DNA from: Dipetalonema caudispina
Lineage: Eukaryota > Nematoda > Chromadorea > Rhabditida > Onchocercidae
DNA length: 64,000 nucleotides
Direction: 5' to 3'
NCBI GenBank assembly: GCA_013365325.1
Contig: JABVXV010000021.1
Span: 62,001 to 126,000 of the forward strand
Both the position numbers and the translations under genes were made by a program. Positions within the stretch are counted from its first letter, which is position 1; every line of letters starts with the position of its first letter. A model generated the notes under the pieces. It searched no databases. It saw only the letters and a program-made list of their open reading frames with translations, and had not been told where the DNA came from. Shown here piece by piece: positions 35,296 through 48,617 of the stretch.

Positions 35296-36490
35296 AATGC
35301 GGTGTAAATTTTGTAAAGCAGATGTCGCGTTGATCAAATTAATTTGGTGTATGAAAAATAGTGGAATGTGTGTTGTAAACTTAAAATCTCCTGATATACT
35401 CTATGTGATTAGTGATATTAACGTTTGAAATGTTGTACGGAACTAAAATGTTGTTTTCGATCAACTAATTTCCTTGAATTTCTTCCTGGTTTTTTTTGTT
35501 TTTTGGTGTATCACCTTATACTATCTGACTCGGTCATTTAGATTGCTCATTACAATATACTGAAGTTAATTTTGTTTGGACTCATCTCATTACTCCCAGA
35601 TCTTTTGTTTTAAACCCAGTGTTCTGATTTTAGATCATGAGCTATTCAAGTTAGTTTTTTTCCTTGTACATGTAGGAGATGCAAGCAATTATAAATACTA
35701 GTATTTTCTCTTATTTGTTTGATTTTACCTCACTACTCTGAGCATACAGCGAAATCGTTAATTCAGTGCTGTTTTGGATAGTGGACTGATGAATTTAGTT
35801 TGGTTTGTAGATATCAAGTATTGATTTAGAGTACAGTGCATTATACATTAATGGTACATATTGAACGACCGAGTTTCGTGAATGATGTTTAGCTAGAGGA
35901 ATCAAATAAAAGTGATGAACATTTAGGCATACACTTTTGATTGATTGTCGAATTTTCATGTTCTCTCTATAATGTACTGCACGAAGGTCCTTGGGAAAGG
36001 AAGATATAATGGATAGTGGATATCAAGTGGTTACATAAGAGGTTGCTATGAAGTTAATTGTACCTGTGAGAAAACACTCAGTTTGTTGTAATGATGAAAG
36101 AAGAAGAGTGGAGGGAGGAAGGGTAGTTTAATAAAAGTGGAATTTGCAAGAGTCTTCTGATAGTCTTGTTTTCACGCGCTATTGTTCCTATCGAAAAGCT
36201 AATGTGGAAGTGATTAATAAGAAGGGAACTTCATTTCCAATAAACTCCAGAAAAAATATAGTAGCTTGATTCTATTAATGAATGTAAGGTTTGAGAAATC
36301 GAGGTAATAGGAAGTGAAAAATAAGTTTATCTATATGGTTCCAAGTAGAATCGTTCATATTCATATTGCAAAAGCGAATTATCCGGTATGTATTGCTTGA
36401 GGTTGAAGTCATCGCGAATTATCTGCTGCATAAATGTTCGGTTGCCGACAATAAAAGCGAAAGAGAAATATAGCAGTGCCAGGAATAGTG
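35296..36490. other. Intergenic region, core-2 gene to fucosidase gene
   Basis: About 1.2 kb without an exon I can support. An AATAAA-type hexamer lies near 35905 (TCAAATAAAAGTG) and could serve the upstream gene, though it is about 610 bp past the stop. No promoter motif for the fucosidase gene stands out. Confidence 0.5.
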
Positions 36491-36626
36491 ATGAATACTC
36501 TAAGCTTCAGAGTTTTTGTTCTCCTGTTAATTAACATTGTTGCTCTACAACTGATAGAAGGAAAAAGTTATTTGGTTGGTAATATATATTTTTGATAATA
36601 ATTGGAATGATACGAGATTTCCTTGA

Positions 36627-36657
<31 letters not shown>

Positions 36658-39600
36658 TGAAGTATAACGTTCAGGTTCGATGGTGTGTACTCTATATTTA
36701 ATTGTTCCTTCTCTCACTATTATTTATTATTTAGAAAGTTCTTACTGGTAATATTTAAAGTTTTAAATTTCCATTAACTTCATTACATTTGATAGCTAAC
36801 CAAATTATTAAGCAATGAATTCTAATAGGTAAATAGGTTAAACATTTCAGCCGGCTTGGGACTCAATCGATTCGAGACCGATACCACAATGGTATCGAAA
36901 TGCCAAACTTGGTATATTTTGTCACTGGGGAGTTTATTCAGTACCAGCAATTCAGTAAGTGATTACATGCCCATTTATTAATTAATTTACAAGAAATAAT
37001 GCAACTCTCTCCAATTTTCTCCCAAAAAAATTGCGAAATTATATTGCTTATATTATTGAATGCAGTATTCATTCACAACATGAAGGTTGCTTTTAGTTCG
37101 GAATGGATGTGGTACGCATGGAAAGTATCGAATAGCTCAGATATTATTCAGTATATGAACAAATATTACAAATCAGGTGTCACCTATGCCGATTTTGCTC
37201 AAGATGTATGTCCAATTCTAATGTTCCAATGCAAATCTCATTAATGAGTAGAAATGTTTTTTAAACATCTCATGAATTTTCTAAAGGCTTTCGAAAGTAT
37301 ACATTTATGAGACTATTTCTGATTTTTTTCGTTTTTCTGAATGATTCAAAAACTTTGCTGAAACTACGCAATCAGAAAACTCAGAGAATTTCAGTTCACA
37401 GCTGAACATTTCAACGCTTCAATGTTTCGAGCTATCGTGGAAGCATCCGGAGCAAGGTAAGTTTTTTTTTACGCTTTGGTTTAACATGAGTTTTACCAGT
37501 CACTCATACTACAAATTGTACTGTAGTTCCACAGATTGTGCAAGAAACGGTTAGTTTGAAGATATTTTGTGTTCACAAGCAAACATCATGAAGGATTTAC
37601 GATGTGGCCAAGCGCAACTTCCTGGAACTGGAACTCAGTTGATGTTGGCCCGCACCGAGATATCGTTGGTATGCTTCCTCTTATTTAATTTTAAGTGTTT
37701 TCTTAAAATAACTTATCCTTGAATCATTTCCTTTCTTGTTCGCTAAAATGTCTGAAAATGTATTATCATTTCTTTTCTGATTGTAAGTTTGATTACAGGT
37801 GAATTAAAGGATGCATTCCTGGAATCCAAAGTTCATTTTGGTCTCTATTTTTCTCAATATGAGTGGTTTAATCGCTACTACATTGATGATCGCAAATACA
37901 GCACTGATGATTATGTAAAGGTACTGGTTTTATTTTTACTTTTATTATAATAAGAAATAAGTAAAAATTTCTTGCTAATCATTTAACTGAAAAAACACAG
38001 TTACAGTATGTATCGTATCCACAAATGTTGGAAATAGTGAAGAAATATGAACCTCAAATAATCTGGAGTGATGGAGACTGGGAAATGAGTGATGATTATT
38101 GGAAATCAAAAGAATTTATTGCATGGCTTTATAATTCAAGGTTATCGATTCAGTGCTCAATATAAGTGTTTTTCATTAGAAGGTTATGGCAGTTGTACGT
38201 TTTTTCTTTTGCTCGACCAAATAAAATGGTATTTTAAAATCACTTATGGTCTCAAATGACTCTTTATGTGTTTATATTTTTAGCCCAGTAAGGGACACAG
38301 TAGTTGTGAATGATCGATGGGGAGATGGTATCTCTGGTAAACATGGAGGTTTCTTAACATATTCAGATCACTTTGATCCAGGTTTCTTCTTTTCAAAGTT
38401 GCTAGGGTAACGAAAAGCGACAAATTTTCACGAAAACTTGTAAAACTGTGCTTAAAGACTTATGAATCTAATTATAAACTTAAAGATAACAATACTCCAT
38501 GAGAAGGGTGCTTATTACAGGTTATTTATTAAAACGAAAATGGGAAAATTGTCTTACACTTGATAAAAAGTCATGGGGATATCGCCGGAATATGCGAGTA
38601 AGTTTTGCTTTTACCGAAATTTAGTTAAGTAATTTATTTACAATAATTATCAGTACTTGGGACTTTATCTTATTCAGCAAATCAAATTAATGCTATACAA
38701 GTTTCTCACAGGAGGATATAGAGCCAAAAATATATAATTTATTCAGGAAAATAAAAAGAAAAATGGAGGAGGAGAGAATAAGAAAGGCAAAGGATCTCGA
38801 AAAAAATACCTTGGACAATGATTTGGGAGTAACGGTGGAGAAGCCCTGCTGAAGAAATTAGAAAAAAACTATCAAAGTTTAAAAAATTTAGAGTGAAGAC
38901 GTACATACGGTGTCATATCTCATTAGTCAGCTGGTGAGGACTATTGCTTGCAATGGAAACTTGTTGTTGAATGTCGGTCCAGATAAATCCGGGATGATAG
39001 CTCCCATTTTTGAGGATCGACTCCGTGAACTTGGTAAATGGGTAAAACGCAATCGGGAAGCCATTTTTGACACTTACCCATGGATGTATCAGAATGATTC
39101 TCTCTACATTTGGTAAGCATTTACAGGGCCTTACAATTCCATAGAACCATTATATTCATGTTCACTAGCCGAACATTAATTTTCAATTAAAGGTACACAA
39201 TAAGTTCACCAAGCGAGTACAAAGTGAGGCATGATATGGCTTGGGTACCGCATACGGAACATTCCAAACTTTACGCATTTTTCCTGCAATTCCCGACCAA
39301 ATATAACGTTACACTATCTTCTGTGCTTTACACACCATCGGTTAGTTGCATCATTATCTGGACGATAACTGTTTCACAGTTTCTCAGAATAAACATGTTG
39401 GTAAAAAACACAACAGCAGAAATATTCCAACCCCTTTAATAATTTTTTGGAAATTTATTTGATCGAATAATTCATTTACAAGAAAATGAATATTTTAGTT
39501 GACAGCAGAAGTGCTTCTCGACTTTAATAAAACTGAATTTCTTGAAGTGTACGGTATTCCCGGGCATTCGGTGACACTAAGCTTCAAGAATCATCAAAGA

Positions 39601-39904
39601 CTTATTGCATTTAGCCCAATCGTTGTTCGAATCAAGCACTTCGATGCTGCTTATGTAAGTTTGAATATATGGCATAGTATGGTATGTTATATTGATGAAC
39701 TTATTTGAGATTTATTGAAATGTGGACATGAGAAAGTGCAATTATTATATCACATATTTAGTTTCAAAAGCGATAGCAGTGATCTTTATTCCTTCACCTA
39801 TTTTCAATTGCGAATTTTCATGTAATTTAAATTTACAGCATGACCCATTTGAAGACCGAAAACAAAGAGAAATCGAACAAAGAGTCAGAAATCGTACCAA
39901 ATGA
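36491..39904 (+). CDS. Alpha-L-fucosidase (glycoside hydrolase family 29), secreted or lysosomal
   Basis: Retaining exo-glycosidase removing terminal alpha-L-fucose from glycans. Exons: 36491-36574, 36851-36954, 37097-37205, 37395-37456, 37562-37668, 37799-37920, 38001-38140, 38284-38381, 38521-38597, 38892-39112, 39193-39340, 39499-39654, 39839-39904; phases continuous, 497 residues. Signal peptide at about 1-22. Catalytic-domain motifs in order: [21 protein letters not shown] (His53), [22 protein letters not shown] (His128-His129), [19 protein letters not shown] with nucleophile Asp220, [15 protein letters not shown] and [12 protein letters not shown] beta-sandwich C-terminal domain follows, then a highly charged tail ([14 protein letters not shown]). 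The exon 1 donor must be GTTGGT at 36575 to keep frame; GTAATA at 36579 looks stronger but breaks it. The 3' end converges on the aminotransferase gene. Confidence 0.92.
36626..36654. repeat. Poly(A) tract in fucosidase intron 1
   Basis: About 29 consecutive A residues in the first intron of the fucosidase gene. No retroposon body recognised beside it. Confidence 0.9.
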
Positions 39905-40184
39905 TATCATTTTCAAAATTCTATTTACCAACTTAAAGCTACAATCTGCAAATGTTCTTTTTTTTTTTTTTTTTCTAGTTCTGCAGTTTACAATGTAAAA
40001 AAATGAAAGAAAATTGATTCGCAAAATTCTAAATGCACGCTTTCGTACTGAAGATAGGTTAACATAAGCTTATGAAGATAAACTAATGATTTATGAAGTC
40101 CAGAAGATATTCATAAATATTTGGATGCATTGAGTACAATATAAATTCAACATTGACATCTACTTTTTAAATCTAACTGTGTCT

Positions 40185-43053
40185 TCAAGAAGTGGACGTA
40201 GTTGACCGAGAAAGTGAGGTAACTTCCGTCGTCCATGCTGGCATTTCTATCTTCCCATACTGTAATGAGCATTCAGCAAATCAAATGCATGTATGTCATT
40301 GACAAAAAAGTAATACCACTGTTTCACTACTAAATTTTTTGAAAACAGGTGAATTGAGTAAACGGTTTTTTTCGAGTGAGCAAATAATAACCTGTATGTC
40401 GACTACTGTTTGGTAAAATTTCTGCATAAGATTGGGTTTGTGGGTCATCGTTGGTATCATCATTTCCTCAAAATCTCCGGTAGATGGATTTTTATATAAA
40501 ATTCGATCCACTGGAGAAACAACACATGCTGTACCAGTGCCAAACATTTCGTACATCTGCAATGTTAATTTCCCTTTTTTCATTTTCATGCTCCAAGAAT
40601 TTGAAATTTCGTAGTCAAAAAATCTATCATATATCAAAGTGCACTGATTTTTGATTTGCCGTAGACGAGAGCAAATTATACTTAATGAAATTCCATTCAG
40701 CTAAAGAAAAAAATTGGTTGAGAGGTCCCAGAGGTCAGGAATTATATCGTTGTGCATAAACAGAGCAAGAAGTATGGATCCAGTAAAGTTTTTTTTTTTT
40801 TCTCTTTTGTAAAAGAAACCAAGTTTACCCTTTCTTCCTTGATGGCTCGTCGTATTTCTCCTATTTGAACATATCGTTCAGTAACTTTGATATCATGCAT
40901 TTGTCTTGCCAAATGCAAAATACTATCTCTGGTAATACCTGGTAATATTATCCCATCGTACAATGGCGCTGTTACTAATTCGTTATCTAAAGATTTTTGT
41001 TTTTAAATGGCAGGAAAGAAATAAGTGGAAAGAGAAAGTTTAAGATTCTAAAATTTCACGTGAATTTAGATTATGTTTTTAAATCCATTCAAAACAAATA
41101 TCATAATAACCTCCTTGTTCATTCTTCCAGTACATGAAGATATTCATTGCTCCTACCTCTGTGATCCATTGCTCTTTACCATACAACCACAGTACCTGTT
41201 GACAGTTTTTCGAAGCTGCTATTTTACCCACTAATATTGTTGGTGCATAATTACTGAAACATTGGGGAGGAAAAGGTTTTTTTAGGATAAAAACTGTCAA
41301 AATTTTTACTAACAAAATATCATTTAGCTCGTTCGCAATGGTTTTTCAGTAAGATAAACAATAGCAATTTAGACAACCACGTTTATAGTTCTAAAATAAG
41401 AGCCTTACCAGCCCATTTTATATTGCCCGACACCACCAGGAAATGATCGGCAGGAGTTCGGATCAGCATACAGTGAAATAGGTTTGAATCCGGTTGAGTA
41501 GTACTGTCCAACTGGACCAGTTAATACGAAAAGTAAAGCTCGTTCTGTATCCGATATTCCAAGAGTTGGCTTAAAAATATTTTTTCAAAATAAACCAATC
41601 TATTCTTTCTTACAAGTTACACTAGTAGTGAACATTCTTCTTAATTATTGCTTCATGTATTATTATAAATAATGTGGCACCAAAAATTAAGACCTCTGTA
41701 GCAATAATCGTTGGACGAATGTAGAGTGAGCCAGGTGACTTAGGTACCCAGTCTGCATCAAGTTTTACTAATTCACAAATAAGTTTTTTCAATTCATCTT
41801 TATCGAATGTCTGAAAATATCTTCAGCTCACTTTTATTTCTCATGGGAAAAAATTTGAAAAATATAATTTGGATTTCTTTTTATTCGATAATGTAATTCA
41901 GTTGAAATTGGATTTGAAATCTTCCCCTTTTCCGATGGAAAAGTAATCTCATATTTTAATTTACTTGAAGTCTTTCACTTCACTGGATTGCAATCTCGTG
42001 ATTTCCTTTGGGATATCACTTTACGATGCCGGCGACTTAACTCGAAATAGTGGAGTTTTATGGTAAATTAATTGTTCAAAGCTAAACTATTTGCGAGGAT
42101 GCTTTCGCAGGCAAATTATATGTTTAGATGTAAATTTTTTTTAATTAAATTTCCTCAGTGACACCGAAAATTCTCAGAAGGAAGCTATACTTAATTTTTT
42201 TCTCAAACATCTTCAATTTTGAACCAAAGTGAAGACTTTATGCTAATCGGACGATCAAGAAGCTGGTGAGCAGACGGGTGAAGCAGGTGGCAATTAAGCA
42301 GAAAGAACAGAACAAGTCGAATAAGTGAAGTAAGGCCACTCTGCCGTCGCTGTCTTTTCCAAATTATCGTTTTTCTTGTTAACAAGAGCTTTTTTAAAAC
42401 TTAACAAGCTGTAGAGATTAAGGAAAGAAAAACGAAGAAGACCGGAAGGGCAGCTCGAACCGCAGTACGATACATGCGCTCCATATTTTTTTCCGGGCGG
42501 AACAAATTAATTTTATCGTCGTCACATCTATATGCTTTCATACCTTCGAACAGTTCAACCGCATAGTGAAAAACCTAAAAAAAAAAAAAAACATTTGAAG
42601 TTATATCTCTTCCTCATCACTAATATTCATTGAACCTCAAAATTTCACTTTCTTCATTTGTCTATTTCTGAGTTAATGATTTTTCACTGGAAAGTATTAG
42701 CTCATTAGCATGAATTTCACACTAAAAATGCTAACCTTTGCAGCGGGATGCACTACAAGGTCATGAAGTGGACATATCAGAGGTCGAGACCAACCTTTCT
42801 TCGCTGTCCATTCTATCTAAAATCGTTATTTAATAGCATTCAAATAATTTAATTTACCGCAAAATACTAAACTGATGTAGTTATGTTGCATTATTGGAAA
42901 CGAAATTTAAAAATTTTTTCAATAAAATTGGCCCCGAAAACTAACCTCAAGCATGTGATCTGAAAATTGGTGACCAAACAACAGCTCACTTCCTGATTCC
43001 GGCTTCTGTCGCATTTGCTCCCGTTTTGCTTTGATGATTTCCAAATCATGGTG
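40185..43053 (-). CDS. bcat-1: Branched-chain amino-acid aminotransferase (5' end not resolved)
   Basis: PLP enzyme transferring the amino group of Leu, Ile or Val to 2-oxoglutarate, first step of branched-chain catabolism. Exons in transcript order: 42946-43053, 42736-42816, 42443-42574, 41694-41810, 41409-41569, 41111-41253, 40829-40986, 40392-40556, 40185-40259; 379 residues recovered, phases continuous. Motifs in order: [78 protein letters not shown] with the PLP lysine in [47 protein letters not shown] and DIQYG. The human CxxC redox pair corresponds to CVVS here, so one cysteine is absent. The recovered part starts in phase 0 at HHDLEIIK and lacks a start codon; about 20-40 residues, probably a targeting peptide, are missing. 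A candidate first exon lies at 47066-47116. Confidence 0.9.
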
Positions 43054-46000
43054 CTAAAATCATTTTGGTTGGTTGCATTCACTGATAAGGAAATATCCCT
43101 TATTCATGAATTCAAACTGATGAAATGAAGGATACTTTAAAAGAAGATGAAACATATGGAGCAGTGATTGCATGGAAGCAACATCTGGCTAATTTCGAAG
43201 ATAGCAAGAATGGTCTGCCACGTCGAATCAATCCAATTAATACATCCGACGAGATAAGTACTGTCAAATAAGTCATGGTTAGCTAGCAGAGAAGTTCCTG
43301 AAAATTTCACATTAATTATCCTCAAAAATCACGTCAAACACAAAATAGTGAGTACAAAAAAATGAAGTAAGGATAAAGGATTAGAGAGAGAGACTAATTT
43401 ACTTTATCCCTTGAAACTGATGACATACATTGGTTTGAAAAACCCAAACATACAAGCTAACCAGTAAAAGTAAGCAGTACTACGATCTAACAGCATGCAT
43501 AGATCAGTAAAATATAGAAGAATACACTGCTTAATAAAAAAATAACGCTAACTCTAACATTCACAAAGCAATCATTTGTTTTCCTAAAAAATGTTCCAAT
43601 TTCGAATTTTTTAAATATCATTTTGAAAAAAATCTTTGCAATTATGCAATAGAGCTCAAACATTAGTTAATTGTTAATAAATTCTCAAGCATGAAAATTG
43701 TGTTGTTTCATTCCACAACATGCAGGGATGTCAAAATTCGTTTATCTGAAGAGAAGAGTCATCCTTTTGCTCTAATAATATTTTATAGGATGGCGCTCAT
43801 GGCGCGCCCAATATAATAACAGCATTGGGCACATATCAGATCCTGCACAACTCTTAGTCGTACAAACCATATTGCCTAAAATTTTGCTAAACATTTTACT
43901 ACAAAAAAGTTTATAGAATGTATCTTGTCTTCGAATTCCAACTTTTACATTTCTCGAATCATAAGAAAATTTTTGAATACTGTTATGAATAATATTCATA
44001 ATGGCTCAGGTTAGTACCTAATTGCTCTTCAATCTGATCATGAAAATATTTTTATTACAAAATTCAACTTAAATACTTCACCTTTTACATACAGCAAGTT
44101 ACAGGACCATTTAGATCTTTTTTACTCTTACCAGTTCCGCTTTCGCAATTTTTATCCCTTATCAGTTCTGTATTTATAACAGAAGCTCTTCTGATATTAT
44201 ATCTAAAGACCATTATTTTTTTGATTGCTATGAGTTACCAAAATGTAAACTTAATAGAATTTATTAAATATTTAGGGGAATTCAAACAAACATCAAATAT
44301 CTTATATGAATACAAAAACATTTGGTAATATTAAGAGAATGCAGTATCAAACTAATTGATTTGTAAAACATCTGTCCTTTTCTTTGTGACTCAAGCTGAC
44401 CAATAAAATCTTTATTCTCAATATTAAGGCAAACTATACTAGTTTCATATTTTATAAAACTAAAATCAATCAAATTTTATAGTTCACCACTGTTCATCGT
44501 CAACGAATTTCAGTACCAATTAAGCATTAAATACGATCATTATCAATCAGCGAACATGATTCACTTTTATCCACCTTGCATGCTTACAACAATAAATTTT
44601 AGAAACTTATAGAGGAAAGTAGAATGCCGCATAAATAATGAAGTTATCCAACAAGAGAGATAATTACTGACTAACAGTCGATCATTTACGAAAGTTACAT
44701 TATTCTATAAAAGCAATTTGTGATTCATCCTGACGACCAGAGGATATCCAATACCGCAGTAATCCTGATGTTTTCCATCAGAAAACCAGATTCCTTTAAG
44801 AGAAAGGACCGATCTAGTCTTCCCCTACAGTACAGTAAAAAAAAGTAGAATAACAAGGGCAACCAAGCACAAAGGTTAGCTAAGTAAACAGTGTACAGGA
44901 AAAGGTCGATAACAAAAGAAAACTGTGGTTGACGAGCATCAAATAACTTTAAAATGTTGTTAAATCTCATAAATGGTTAAATCAAGCAAAGCAGCGTATG
45001 AATAACAGTGAACTTTCTTGTAAAAATCAATCACTTGGTGCAACTTTCAACTGCTCACAAAACAAGTAGCTCTCCTTGACCCTGTAGATGCTAGAAAAAT
45101 TTCGCTGAGAAAAGTAATCTGACAAAGAGAACAAATACAAATATCACAAATTTTTGTAAGAGTAACAATGATAGTTAACTTTTTATAGAGGAGTATTGAA
45201 ATCCATAGAGTAAGATGAAAAGATGGAAAAGATGGAAAAGTCAACAAAATGAAATGGGAGGTGAGTAGAAAGCAATGACGTATTTAAGGGGGGACCTGAT
45301 GGAAGCAACACTGTTGACTGAGAAAAATTCAGATATAATCGTATACGATTTTAGTCGAAGCTCAAATTTTTATTCAGATGCTAGGCTCGATTTTCCGGAA
45401 TTTTTTAAAACTAATTTAACTTTCCAATCACCACTCATACTAAAATCATTACAAATTTATAAGGAATATTTTGAAATAACTTTGATTCAGAAGAAAGATA
45501 TGATATATTCTCATCTAACAAATTAAATTTGTGTTTTCATAGATATAAAATTAGAGATTGAATCGGTATGAATGATTTATAGTAATGAAAGGAATTCCAT
45601 ATCAAATATGCTAGAAATTATCAGGAGTTCCTAATAATGTCATTCTGATAACCTTTTAACGAGCGATCAGTGCCGTGCTACGCCCGACTGTCCCTGTCTT
45701 GTTAGGCAACCTTCCCTATAATGTCTTTCGAGTATCGATTGCTTCGATTATGTCAGTTTGATCAATATTCGCTTGAAAGAAGCAATACGTACGAGGACAT
45801 AGTTTTCGTTAATAACTATCCATTTCAATGTAAAAGTATTGTAAATAATAAAATTGTTTCTCTGAAGTGATTATTCATGAAATCATCAAAAAAGTAAATG
45901 TAGCCGATAGTTGAGATGCAGACTCAGACCTTAAATGAACTTTTTCGATGATCATCAATAAATTGCTTCATTCTTTTAGAACTAATACCTGTTAGATGGT

Positions 46001-47065
46001 AACGATCTTGCTTATAGGTTTTTATTTTATTCCCTAGTTTTCTACCAACAACTGAAGGCGAAGTGTATCACTGTTAGAAGTTTGCAATCCATGATGTTCA
46101 AAATTTGACAAAAAAAGTTGTAACTATAAAGAAATACTGTTTAGTAGGAATTAATCAAGCCCTTCCAAAGATATATGCCAGATTGCTGATTATTCTGCAT
46201 TTCTATCCTCCTGACCAATCATCTACAATGCACATACCTACCGCATTTTCCTTTTTTTTCGAAACACATCTGTATTACAATGTACTGTTGCATGGAGCAC
46301 TTTGGTTGCATGATTGCATTTTCCCGACAGTTATAAATAACAATCTCTTCTTGAATCGTTAATTTCGTGAAATTGATACATAGTATCATGTGAATAATCA
46401 TTTTATTTATAATACCTTACAAAACAAATTTCTCAGCTAAGTGATTTCCAAATAATGCTTTCAGAAGTTAAAATAATTCATAGGCACTGGTAGTAAATTG
46501 ATCTGTTTGTTCTCGAAACTTGTAGCTTTTAATCAGAAATACTTTATTTTCTTTTAAAAAAAAAATAAAATATCATTATTTCTGTTCAAAATACCGGATT
46601 GAATAAATGGATAAATTGTTTGAGTCGAACCTTTCAATCTTGCATTTGTATCTTAGTTGACTTATTGACTTATCGAACTACTTTGTATTTGTGCTTTTTT
46701 AGATATCATTTTTTAAAGCTTCTCCGTTGATCTAACGTATTTCAAAATAATGTCCTATGAAAGCTAGTTGCTATGGCAGAAGACTGTTTCATTGAGTTCT
46801 ATCATCGCAAATTACAACACAATTAAGTTTATCTTGACAACACAAATGTTAACCATCTATCGCGGTTTTGGAGGGAGGGTTGCAACATAATTCGTGAAAA
46901 ATAAAAACAGATAAATTTCAAAAAAGATAATGCCAATTCATACGGTGAAACGCATTTTATATGAAACAGTTATTCTAGCATAAAATACGACGTGAAATTT
47001 CACACAACAGTATAAACTTCAAATAACCCGAATAATTTACTACTTCTGACCTATTTTCGACCCAC

Positions 47066-47116
47066 GTAAATTGGTTGGATCCTTGAGATTTTTAACTGCT
47101 GTAATATCCTTGGCAT
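47066..47116 (-). other. Candidate first exon of the aminotransferase gene
   Basis: Open from ATG (47116) for 17 codons reading MPRILQQLKISRIQPIY, ending in phase 0 at GTGGGT. It is basic and Ile/Leu-rich like a mitochondrial presequence, and phase matches the exon at 42946-43053. It would need a 4-kb intron. Another Met-initiated basic stretch (MRFNNILKLF, from 44970) is a rival. Not proven. Confidence 0.25.
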
Positions 47117-48304
47117 TGCGGAATACAACTGTTCCGTGAACTTAAAGATGGTACAACACGCTATGTCCTCCGAAATCCCTGAAAGTAGAATTCCCCTCTT
47201 GCTCCATTCACTAATTGATGAAATAACAGTCACTCTCTTCACTATTCGGAACTATACACTTCGGAAACTTCCTTAGCAACTCTACACGAATTTTCAATTA
47301 GTGATTTTAGCTGTAAGCTTGAAATTCCGGAAAATGAATATGTAAATTAACAGCCGAACAAAACAACTTTATTTTAAGGAGACCAATAAAAAGTAGAAAA
47401 AAATCATTTCACTCGTAACAACATGGAAAACCGGATTTTTTAAAAAATTAGCAACATGAAATTAATGCATGTAACGGCAAAAACGTAAGAAGAAAAACAA
47501 CATGAATATGGGACTTTTATAATAACGAAAATCATTAAGCAAAGTCCTCCTAAACAGAATGCATATATGGAACTATTAGAAAACAAGAACGCAACGCGTA
47601 TTAATTGAAAAAGAACATAAATCAACCAATTTTAATACAAGATAATATGCCAAACACAATAAGGAGCAGTTTCACTTCAAACAAATGGTTACTTGCATAA
47701 GTAATGAATAATGAAAGCTCACATTCTTGAAAAACGAAAAGATGAGTTAAAATGTAATAATATTCCTGAAATCAGCATTATAAAGCATTTGATTAGGTAG
47801 ATTAGCAATAAAGATAATATCTGTGAAACCCGATTACCAGTTCTGATATTGACAGAACCCATCTTAAAAACAATTATCAATGATATCAGAATTTTGAAAA
47901 TTATTTCCCTTTATTTTAAAAAATTAGAAGCAGAGGCCTTTGAAATCAGAAAACAGCATATTTTGGTGGTAAATGAAGAACGTTTTTACAGAAGCGTAAT
48001 TGCTAATTTATATCAACTAAACTTACAGTGCTTTCTCAATTTCCGTAATTTCTGCTAATTCGATCATCTCAGCAATGACAAAGGAAATATTACAAAATTA
48101 TACACAAGTTGGGTAACGATAAAAAAAGATTATCACAATGAGTAATAATTAGTACTTCAGCATTCTGGCGTTCAAATACGATTCTGATATAACTAGTATC
48201 ACTTACAAATGCGCAATAATACAACTTCTACGAACCAGCACACTAAAGCTCAGGGTACAGGAGATCTTTCATGGGTTAAAATGAAATAATAAAAAGTTAA
48301 GCAT

Positions 48305-48379
48305 ATTTATACTAGAAGTTTGATTTCTAACATGAACGGTTTGAAATTTATACTAGAAATTTGATCTGTAACATGAACG
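48305..48379. repeat. Imperfect direct repeat, two 34-bp copies
   Basis: The copies at 48305-48338 and 48346-48379 begin ATTTATACTAGAA and end AACATGAACG, differing at three internal positions. They lie just 3' of the helicase stop codon (minus strand). Confidence 0.8.
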
Positions 48380-48617
48380 CTCGCATCAATTTTCAATAGT
48401 ACCCACTTCGAGAAAGTTGAAAAGGTCTGTTCACCACCTTCGACCATCTCATACCTAAAAACCGGGAGAGTCCAAATGGATAATACCTCCAACACCTGTG
48501 TCATAATACTATGTAAATGCTAATTTCAAATACACCATGTCCATCAATCAACTCCAAAAATAAACAAAATTGAAAGCAACAAAAATACAGGGTCCCAGTG
48601 TAACTCCTTGATTGTTT

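Larger units (their letters stand above)
43054..48617. other. Gap between aminotransferase exons and the helicase gene
   Basis: About 5.6 kb with no recognisable domain on either strand. It should contain the aminotransferase first exon and promoter and the 3' UTR of the helicase gene. A patch at about 45655-45745 is clearly richer in G and C than its surroundings but has no long frame. Open frames at 45275-45526 and 46105-46362 show no family motif. Confidence 0.5.

Noticed and set aside
42891..43082. Minus-strand Met-initiated frame [16 protein letters not shown]
   Set aside because: Out of frame with the aminotransferase exon 42946-43053, which reads [16 protein letters not shown] in the correct frame.
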